Source of the DNA: Anoxynatronum sp033549305
Lineage (GTDB): Bacteria > Bacillota > Clostridia > Peptostreptococcales > Tindalliaceae
Direction of reading: 5' to 3'
Length of the DNA stretch: 56,274 bases
Assembly (NCBI GenBank): GCA_033549305.1
Contig: JAWSUV010000003.1
Coordinates: 1-56,274 of the forward strand
Under the pieces are notes generated by a model, which saw only the letters and a list, made by a program, of their open reading frames with translations, was not told where the DNA came from and did no database searches. A program made the position numbers and the translations under genes. Below, in pieces: positions 32,508 through 39,597 of this stretch (the stretch's first letter is position 1; every line of letters starts with the position of its first letter).

Positions 32508-33779
32508 TTATCCCAATAACTGGGTACGGTTGTCAATCACCAGACGTCCGCTTTTGATGACTCTTTCCACTGTATTGACGCCAATGTGGTAGGAAAGAAA
32601 ATGATAAGACGGATCTTTCAGAATCACTGCATCTCCCTTTTTCCCTGCATCCAGGCTGCCTATGATCCCCGCCCGTCCCAGAGCTGCCGCACCGTTGATG
32701 GTCAGGGCGCTGATTGTTTCTTCCGGTGTCAGATTCATATAAAGTGTGGCAAGTGCCACAATCAGGGGAATCGACTCGGTATGACAACTGCCGGGATTAA
32801 AGTCTGATGCCAGCGCTACTGCACAACCGGCGTCAATCATATCCCTCGCCCGCGCATACCTTTCCTTCAGGCTGAAAGCGGTTCCCGGGAGCAGGGTTGC
32901 CACCACGCCTTTCGCTGCCAAAGCCGTGATCCCTTCATCGGATGCCTGTAACAAATGGTCAGCTGAAACGGCCCCCACTTCTGCTGCCAGCTCCGCTCCA
33001 CCCAGGGGGACAATTTCGTCAGCATGGATTTTCAGCTTGAATCCCATTTCTGCCGCAGCCGTAAGCAGGCGCCGGGATTGTTCAATGGAAAAGACGTTTT
33101 TCTCTGTAAATATATCGCAGAATTCCGCCAGTTGTTTTTCTTTCACCACCGGCAGAATCCGGTGAATCATGTCCTCGATCATTTTATCTTCCTGTCCCTG
33201 ATACTCAGGCGGGACCGCATGAGCTCCCATAAAGGTAGGGACCACATCCATCGGGTGCTTTGACTGAATTCTTTTCATCACTTCCAATTGTTTCAGCTCA
33301 GTTTCCATGTCCAGGCCATAACCGCTTTTACCTTCCACAGTCGTGACCCCAAATGACATCATGGAAGTGAGCCGTTCAAATCCAGTCCGGAATAATTCAT
33401 CTTCAGTCGCTTCCCGGGTGGCTCTGACCGTGGACAGGATTCCACCGCCCCTGTTCATGATGTCCATATAATCGTCTCCCCGAAGACGCCAGGTGAATTC
33501 TTCCGCCCGGTATCCACCAAAAACAAAATGAGTATGGGAATCCACAAAGCTGGGTAAAACTGCTTTTCCAGAAGCATCGATTAATTCATAGTGGCTTTCA
33601 TCCACTTGTTTCATCACTTCTGCTGTCGTTCCCACCTGTTGGATAACTCCGTCTTCAATCACCATCGCTCCGTCTTCGATGACATGCAGCCGGTCCATGG
33701 ATGCCCCCCGCTTCGCTTCAAACCCGCTGCAGGTCACTAATTGAGCTGCATTTTTGATGATCAGATTTCCTGGTTTCAT
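32508..33779 (-). CDS. hutI: Imidazolonepropionase
   Basis: The 423-residue amidohydrolase opens the ring of 4-imidazolone-5-propanoate to N-formimino-glutamate, step three of histidine breakdown. The metal-binding D-S-H-T-H-F-V-F-G-G motif, the G-I-L-S-T-V substrate loop, L-K-I-H-A-D-E, and D-F-N-P-G-S are all present. GGAGG lies 6 nt before the ATG. It is the last gene of the hut cluster, 67 bp after the formimidoyltransferase gene. Confidence 0.95.
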   Translation of the reverse strand: MKPGNLIIKNAAQLVTCSGFEAKRGASMDRLHVIEDGAMVIEDGVIQQVGTTAEVMKQVDESHYELIDASGKAVLPSFVDSHTHFVFGGYRAEEFTWRLRGDDYMDIMNRGGGILSTVRATREATEDELFRTGFERLTSMMSFGVTTVEGKSGYGLDMETELKQLEVMKRIQSKHPMDVVPTFMGAHAVPPEYQGQEDKMIEDMIHRILPVVKEKQLAEFCDIFTEKNVFSIEQSRRLLTAAAEMGFKLKIHADEIVPLGGAELAAEVGAVSADHLLQASDEGITALAAKGVVATLLPGTAFSLKERYARARDMIDAGCAVALASDFNPGSCHTESIPLIVALATLYMNLTPEETISALTINGAAALGRAGIIGSLDAGKKGDAVILKDPSYHFLSYHIGVNTVERVIKSGRLVIDNRTQLLG

Positions 33780-33846
33780 CTTATCCTCCTCTTCCCCCTG
33801 ACCTGTCGTTCTTCACCGGTGCATCCAGGTTGACGCAATGAACCGC

Positions 33847-34740
33847 TTACTCCATGATCCGTTTTTCCAGGACCTGGTCCATGCTGAAATTCTCAACCCC
33901 CAGGTAATAAACCGCTGTATCAATGAGGGCTTCCATGGGAACAAGGCCGATAATCTCGCTGCCGACAATGTTCACTCCATAACGCCGGGCTTCCATTCGG
34001 ATCAGCTCAAAGACCCGGTAAAGAGCGGTTTTGCTGTAATCCGTCATATTCATGGACACCTGGACAATTCCCCTGTCTTTCAGTTCAATACCGATTCCCT
34101 TGCAGTAACGCAGCCCACCACTGATATGGCGGACATTTCTGGCTATCTGGTTGGCAAATTCAAGATTACTTGAATCCAGGTTGACATTGAAAGCAACCAG
34201 CGGCATCCTGGCTCCCACTGCAGTAATACCGGCAGTGGGATGCAATTGATCCCCAAAGTCCGGCTGCCATTCAGCTGTTTTGATTTTTTCTGCCATCCCT
34301 TCAAACTGCCCCTTGCGTAATGCTGCCAAATTCTCCCGGTGAGAAGCTGTTGCTGTTTTCTCATAGAGAAAGACGGGGATCTGATATGTGTCCCAGAGAG
34401 CTGCCGCCACTTCTCGTGACAGCTCTGCTGCTTGTTCCATGGTTACATTGCGAATGGGGACGAAGGGAATCACATCCACGGCTCCCATACGCGGGTGCTG
34501 GCCTTTATGCTTTGTCATGTCGATCAGTTTAACAGCCAGTCCGACAGATTCAAGCACCGCTTCCTTCAAGGGTTCCAACTCGCCCACCACCGTGACAACC
34601 ATCCGGTTATGATCTTCATCACGGCTGTAATCAAGGAGTTTGACCCCGTCTCTTACCCGAAAGGGCTGCACGATCTGTTCAATTTTATCCACGTCCCGGC
34701 CTTCACTGAAATTGGGAATGCATTGAATGATTTGTTTCAT
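33847..34740 (-). CDS. ftcD: Glutamate formimidoyltransferase
   Basis: The 297-residue enzyme moves the formimino group from N-formimino-glutamate to tetrahydrofolate. It starts with the family stretch I-Q-C-I-P-N-F-S-E-G-R-D and contains H-N-R-M-V-V-T-V-V-G, H-P-R-M-G-A-V-D-V-I-P-F and H-P-T-A-G-I-T-A-V-G-A-R. Only the transferase is present. The cyclodeaminase that completes the step (the C-terminal half of animal FTCD, or a separate FchA) is not in the window. No HutG is present, so nitrogen and the one-carbon unit go to folate rather than formamide. Confidence 0.95.
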   Translation of the reverse strand: MKQIIQCIPNFSEGRDVDKIEQIVQPFRVRDGVKLLDYSRDEDHNRMVVTVVGELEPLKEAVLESVGLAVKLIDMTKHKGQHPRMGAVDVIPFVPIRNVTMEQAAELSREVAAALWDTYQIPVFLYEKTATASHRENLAALRKGQFEGMAEKIKTAEWQPDFGDQLHPTAGITAVGARMPLVAFNVNLDSSNLEFANQIARNVRHISGGLRYCKGIGIELKDRGIVQVSMNMTDYSKTALYRVFELIRMEARRYGVNIVGSEIIGLVPMEALIDTAVYYLGVENFSMDQVLEKRIME

Positions 34741-34799
34741 TTTTCTTTACCTGCCTTTCGCTGTAAACCGCAATCCATCTCATGCGGCTCATGATTGAT

Positions 34800-36824
34800 T
34801 TATCGTCCCCATTTATCCTCTACCAGCGCTTTAATGCTGGCTTCATCCGCCAGGTATGGCAGGGTGATATGATCGCGCCCTGGATTAAGCAGGTTATACT
34901 CCGCGCTGGTGGCGATAGCATTATCATTGCGGGCCCAGGCTCGCCGTGCAACTCCGCCCATGACATCCCAGAGCATAGCCGATTCCAAAATGTGGTCTAC
35001 CCGCCGGCTCCCATCCAGCACCATTCCAAAACCGCCATTGATGGATTTCCCGATGCCGACCCCGCCGCCGTTATGCAGTGCCACCAGGCTCATGCCTCTG
35101 GCTGCATTACCGGCAAAACACTGGGTAGCCATATCTGCCATGACATTGCTGCCGTCTTTGATGTTGGATGTTTCCCGGAAAGGTGAATCGGTGCCGCTGA
35201 CATCGTGGTGATCCCGACCAAGCATGATGGGACCTACTTCTCCCAGCCGGACCATCTCATTGAATTTCAGTGCAATCTTCATGCGGCCGTAAGCGTCCTG
35301 ATACAGGATGCGTGCCTGACTGCCCACCACCATCCGATTTTTTTCTGCGTCCCTGATCCATACATAATTGTCCCGATCCTGTCCACGCCGGTCCGGGTCG
35401 ATACAATTCATGGCTGCCTGGTCCGTTTTTTTCAGATCTTCCGGATCACCGCTGAGGCAAACCCATCGAAAGGGACCGTATCCATAATCAAAGAGTTCCG
35501 GTCCCATAATATCTTCCACATAGGAAGGGAATACGAAACCGTCTTTATCATCAATGCCGTTTTTCGATACTTCCTTTACTCCTGCATCATACACTGCTTT
35601 CAGGAAAGCATTGCCGTAATCAAAGAAATAAGTCCCTTTATCCACCAGCTTCCTGATCATATCAAAGTGAACCCGCAGCGTTTCGTCGACCCGCTGATTA
35701 AACATCTTCCTGTCACTTTTAAGCATCCGGGTTCTTTCTTCAAATGTTAAGCCCTGAGGGCAGTATCCGCCGTCATAGACAGCATGGCAGGATGTTTGGT
35801 CTGACAGCAGGTCAATGTTAATGTCTTTTTCCACCGCATAGGCCAGCAGGTCCACAATATTCCCGTGATAGGCTATTGAGACGGCTTTCTTTTCCTGTTG
35901 GGCCTGTTTTGCCAAACGGAAGGCTTCACCCACATCAGCTGTCACTTCAGTAACCCACCCCTGCTCATGGCGGGTGCTTATACGGGAAGCATCCACTTCA
36001 GCAATGATTCCCACTCCTCCGGCAATCTCCACCGCTTTCGGCTGGGCACCACTCATGCCCCCCAGACCGGAAGAAACAAATAAAATGCCTGCAAGATCCT
36101 GATCATCAGCAATCCCCATTTTTTGACGGGCCGCATTAAGCAGGGTGTTAAAGGTGCCGTGAACGATTCCCTGCGGCCCGATGTACATCCAGCCACCGGC
36201 AGTCATCTGGCCGTAATTGGCCACCCCCATCTGCTCCGCAATATCCTGGTCTTTCGGATTGTCAAAAAGTCCCACCATCAGTGAGTTGGTGATGATCACC
36301 CGGGGACTGTCCGGTTTAGAATGGAAAAGCCCCACCGGATGGCCGGAGGATACGACCAGCGTCTGGTCCTGAGTCATGACCTGGAGATACTTCTGTATCA
36401 GCAGATACTGCATCCAGTTCTGGCATACTTTTCCCGTTTCACCATAGGTGACCAGTTCATAGGGATACAGCGCCACATCGAAGTCCAGATTGTTGTCCAT
36501 CATCAGCTGGAACGCTTTTCCTTCCAGACAATTCCCCTCATATTCGTCGATGGGTTTTGCCTTGATATTTCCCTCGGGCCGAAACCGGTAACCATAGATG
36601 CGCCCCATGGTTGTCAGTTCTTCCAGAAATTCCGGAGCCATCACTTCATGGTGTTCCTCAGGAATATATCTCAGGGCATTCTTTAGTGCTGTTTCTGTCT
36701 GAGCCGGTGTCAATTTGAAGCCTCTGTCCGAGGCTCTGCGGATTCCTTCTTCAAAAGGTTTCTTTTTGGGCAAAGGTCCTTCAAGTCTGATGCTTGTCGT
36801 ATTGGCCATTAAATGATCCGTCAT
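34800..36824 (-). CDS. hutU: Urocanate hydratase, long form
   Basis: The 674-residue enzyme uses tightly bound NAD as an electrophile to hydrate urocanate, step two of the pathway. The NAD-binding G-L-G-G-M-S-G-A-Q motif, Y-G-Q-M-T-A-G-G-W-M-Y-I-G-P-Q-G, D-Q-T-S-C-H, and H-N-G-G-G-V-G-I-G are present. At 674 residues it belongs to the long type found in animals and some Firmicutes and spirochaetes, not the ~555-residue Pseudomonas/Bacillus type. ATG at 36824 has GAGGAG 8 nt upstream; a TTG at 36848 and an ATG at 36830 are less likely. Confidence 0.94.
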   Translation of the reverse strand: MTDHLMANTTSIRLEGPLPKKKPFEEGIRRASDRGFKLTPAQTETALKNALRYIPEEHHEVMAPEFLEELTTMGRIYGYRFRPEGNIKAKPIDEYEGNCLEGKAFQLMMDNNLDFDVALYPYELVTYGETGKVCQNWMQYLLIQKYLQVMTQDQTLVVSSGHPVGLFHSKPDSPRVIITNSLMVGLFDNPKDQDIAEQMGVANYGQMTAGGWMYIGPQGIVHGTFNTLLNAARQKMGIADDQDLAGILFVSSGLGGMSGAQPKAVEIAGGVGIIAEVDASRISTRHEQGWVTEVTADVGEAFRLAKQAQQEKKAVSIAYHGNIVDLLAYAVEKDINIDLLSDQTSCHAVYDGGYCPQGLTFEERTRMLKSDRKMFNQRVDETLRVHFDMIRKLVDKGTYFFDYGNAFLKAVYDAGVKEVSKNGIDDKDGFVFPSYVEDIMGPELFDYGYGPFRWVCLSGDPEDLKKTDQAAMNCIDPDRRGQDRDNYVWIRDAEKNRMVVGSQARILYQDAYGRMKIALKFNEMVRLGEVGPIMLGRDHHDVSGTDSPFRETSNIKDGSNVMADMATQCFAGNAARGMSLVALHNGGGVGIGKSINGGFGMVLDGSRRVDHILESAMLWDVMGGVARRAWARNDNAIATSAEYNLLNPGRDHITLPYLADEASIKALVEDKWGR

Positions 36825-36942
36825 TCTCATCACTCCTCTTTCATTCAATCACGCGGTCCCATGGCAACTAAACTATTTTCTGAATCACCATCTCTTTTTG
36901 ATCCACTAAAGCTGCAGTCATTCTTTGCCGCTTACAGCCGAC

Positions 36943-37779
36943 CTAGAGATAAACTGTCCCTTCTGCTACCAACTCAACCTCTCCTGACAAGGTTAATGCA
37001 GTGAGAGTCTCTTTCCACTCCGCTGTGATTTCAAGCGCTCCACCAGGTTGAAAAATGTGCATCCGGACATTCTCCTGTTGTTGGGCTGCCAGTACAGCTC
37101 CCACTGCCGCTGTCCCTGAACCACAGCCTCTTTCCCAGTAAAGCGTGTCTGTTGCCCTTACCCATACCAGCGGCTCCATGTATGAACGGCTGTTGTCATA
37201 GAACATGACACCGATGGCATCGTCCTGCCGATCGGATAGTTGTTTTCTAACCAACCGGAAAAATTCTTCCGGATTGTCGATCTCATTTTTGTTCACAATC
37301 AAGTGGGAGATGCCGGGAAAAACCACTAATGTTCCAGTTACCGGTTTCGTCCCGTTTATCAGGATCATCTTTTCCCATTTGACCGGCAGGGGTAAACGGG
37401 CTTCAGCGATGAAAGTGGTTTCTTTTCCGGCCACTGGTAATACCCGGCAATCCACAGGGTGCTGTACGCCCGATACTTCCAGACTGTAGAAGAGTCCTTC
37501 CGGTTCATTCTTTTGCGCAGGGGATTCCTTAAAAGCCAGCACTGCGGCCAGGGAGCGAATGGCATTCGCACAGAATTCGCCTCCCATCATCTGCAGCCGA
37601 ACAATGCTGCCGTTATCAGGATCATGTGGTTTTTCCACAAATCCCACCTGTTCAGCATGAAGGTGATTTTGCGCCAGCAAACGGTTGGCAATTTCCGCTT
37701 TCAGTTCCATAGGAACCGGGTCCATTACCAGGATGGTCATATTTTCTGTTGGATTGCATTTAATAAAATGAAGTTTCAC
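36943..37779 (-). CDS. DapF-fold amino-acid racemase, probable histidine racemase
   Basis: The 278-residue protein has the two-lobed DapF fold, with one catalytic cysteine in each lobe: C70 in G-G-E-F-C-A-N-A and C219 in E-R-G-C-G-S-G-T. Diaminopimelate epimerases have G-N-G-x-R-C at the first site; here the G-G-E-F-C form resembles the staphylococcal histidine racemase CntK. It lies between hutH and hutU in a histidine-degradation cluster. The inferred role is interconversion of D- and L-histidine, feeding D-histidine to hutH. Assignment by context plus the first-cysteine motif; a different substrate cannot be excluded. Confidence 0.75.
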   Translation of the reverse strand: MKLHFIKCNPTENMTILVMDPVPMELKAEIANRLLAQNHLHAEQVGFVEKPHDPDNGSIVRLQMMGGEFCANAIRSLAAVLAFKESPAQKNEPEGLFYSLEVSGVQHPVDCRVLPVAGKETTFIAEARLPLPVKWEKMILINGTKPVTGTLVVFPGISHLIVNKNEIDNPEEFFRLVRKQLSDRQDDAIGVMFYDNSRSYMEPLVWVRATDTLYWERGCGSGTAAVGAVLAAQQQENVRMHIFQPGGALEITAEWKETLTALTLSGEVELVAEGTVYL

Positions 37780-37896
37780 TGGCTCTCTCTTCCTTTCCCG
37801 TGTTCATGCCATTCAATCTCTCTCAGCATGACACAAAACTGCTCTCATACCGCACGAAATCTTGAATGATACAAACTCTGTTGACGGAAACAAGTC

Positions 37897-39426
37897 TTAC
37901 AATTCACCCACCACTTTCTCCACTTCATTCAGTAAATCGCCGCTGCGCACCAGTTTCGCACTGGCCTCCATGTCCGGATACATGATCCGATCCTCCTCCA
38001 GCATGCCAATCTCACGACGGAGTGCGCTATATGCTGCAGCTGTGCCCTGGCCTAATGCCAGTAGTTCATCCCCAAAATCCACGGCCTGGCAGGCAGCCAT
38101 CAGTTCCACTCCAATGACCTGCTGTGCGTTCGTCAGAATGCTTCTGGCTTTTCTGGCGCCAATGGTTCCCATGCTCACATGATCTTCCTGATTGGCTGAT
38201 GACGGAATGGAATCTACGCTGGCGGGATGAGACAGGATCTTGTTTTCTGACACCAGTGCCGCTGCAGCATACTGGGTGATCATAAATCCTGAATGGAGCC
38301 CTCCGTCTCTGGTTAAAAATGCGGGTAATCCGCTGAGCTGTGGATTCACCAGCCGTTCAATGCGCCGTTCAGATACATTGGCCAGTTCAGCCAGAGCTAT
38401 GCCCAGAAAATCGAAAGCCAGTGCCACCGGCTGACCATGGAAGTTGCCTCCTGAAATCGCTTCCTTGTGTCCATTGGAAAAGATCAGCGGGTTATCCGTT
38501 ACTGCGTTAATTTCAATTTCCAGTTTTTCTTTAACATATATCAATGCATCCCATGAGGCGCCGTGAATCTGTGGAATGCATCGGAGTGTGTAAGCGTCCT
38601 GTACCCGGATCTCTCCCTGCCGGGTGGTTCGCTGACTGCCTTGCGTTAATCGCATTATATTGGATGCACTGCGCATCTGACCCGCATGGGGTCTTAGTTG
38701 GTGAACACGGGGATCAAAAGCATCTGTAATCCCCCGCAGGGCTTCCAGTGTCAATGCGCCGGAAATATCTGCCGTTTTAACCAGGTTCATGGCATCCGCC
38801 AGACACAAAGAGCCAATGGCAGTCATCACCTGGGTGCCGTTAATGAGACCAAGACCTTCCTTGGACGTGAGTTGTATCGTCCGGATTCCTGCTTTCGCCA
38901 TTGCCTCGCCACCGCTCATCCTACGGCCTTCATAGAAAGCTTCTCCTTCACCCATCATCACGAGTACCATATGGGACAGGGGAGCTAAATCACCACTGGC
39001 TCCCAGAGATCCTTTTTCCGGAATCACCGGATGAACTCCCTTATTCAGCATTTCCAACAGCGTCTGAATGGTTTCCAGACGAACACCTGAGAATCCTTTT
39101 GCCAGGGCGTTGGCCCGGAGCAGCATAACCCCACGCACCGTCTCTTCAGACAATGGTTCCCCCACACCGCAGGCATGGCTCATGATCAGATTCTTCTGCA
39201 ATGCTTTTGCTTCTTCCTTGGAAATCAGGACATCGCTGAACTTTCCAAATCCGGTGGTAATTCCATAAACAACTTTCTCTTCCTGCACAAAATCATCCAC
39301 CACTTTCCGCGACCGCAGCACACTCTCTGCGGCTTCTTCTGTCAGCACCACCGCAACACCTTTCCGGGCTGCCTGCACCACATCATCGATGGTAAGGCTG
39401 TTGCCATCAATCAGGATTCTTTCCAT
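37897..39426 (-). CDS. hutH: Histidine ammonia-lyase
   Basis: The 509-residue enzyme removes ammonia from L-histidine to give urocanate. The Ala-Ser-Gly triad that cyclises to the MIO electrophile is in G-S-L-G-A-S-G-D-L-A-P-L-S-H; Y-G-I-T-T-G-F-G and the C-terminal Q-E-D-H-V-S-M-G motif are also present. AAAGGGGG lies 6 nt before the ATG. It is the first gene of the hut transcript, separated by 117 bp from the racemase gene, and has a palindrome upstream that could be an operator. Confidence 0.95.
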   Translation of the reverse strand: MERILIDGNSLTIDDVVQAARKGVAVVLTEEAAESVLRSRKVVDDFVQEEKVVYGITTGFGKFSDVLISKEEAKALQKNLIMSHACGVGEPLSEETVRGVMLLRANALAKGFSGVRLETIQTLLEMLNKGVHPVIPEKGSLGASGDLAPLSHMVLVMMGEGEAFYEGRRMSGGEAMAKAGIRTIQLTSKEGLGLINGTQVMTAIGSLCLADAMNLVKTADISGALTLEALRGITDAFDPRVHQLRPHAGQMRSASNIMRLTQGSQRTTRQGEIRVQDAYTLRCIPQIHGASWDALIYVKEKLEIEINAVTDNPLIFSNGHKEAISGGNFHGQPVALAFDFLGIALAELANVSERRIERLVNPQLSGLPAFLTRDGGLHSGFMITQYAAAALVSENKILSHPASVDSIPSSANQEDHVSMGTIGARKARSILTNAQQVIGVELMAACQAVDFGDELLALGQGTAAAYSALRREIGMLEEDRIMYPDMEASAKLVRSGDLLNEVEKVVGEL

Positions 39427-39484
39427 TAAATTGCCCCCTTTAAGATCCCGTGCCGGTGGATCAAAGATCCGAACGGCTTCTCGG

Positions 39485-39504
39485 CATCATTTCACAAAAT
39501 GATG
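39485..39504 (-). promoter_or_regulatory. Palindrome upstream of hutH, possible operator
   Basis: CATCATTT and AAATGATG form a perfect 8-bp inverted repeat with a 4-nt centre, about 60 nt before the hutH start. No terminator tract follows, so a regulator-binding site is more likely than a transcription stop. Confidence 0.4.
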
Positions 39505-39550
39505 TCCTTCCATCATCAGGATAACACTCAACCGTCTTCAAAACGTCCAT

Positions 39551-39580
39551 AAAAAAACCCGCCACCATTTCTGATGACGG
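39551..39580 (-). terminator. Terminator of the BTAD-type regulator gene
   Basis: On the reverse strand a 9-bp stem with two wobbles (39580-39572 with 39567-39559) is capped by a GAAA tetraloop and followed by seven T. It separates the regulator from hutH. Confidence 0.85.
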
Positions 39581-39597
39581 ACATGGGCTGTTCCTTA

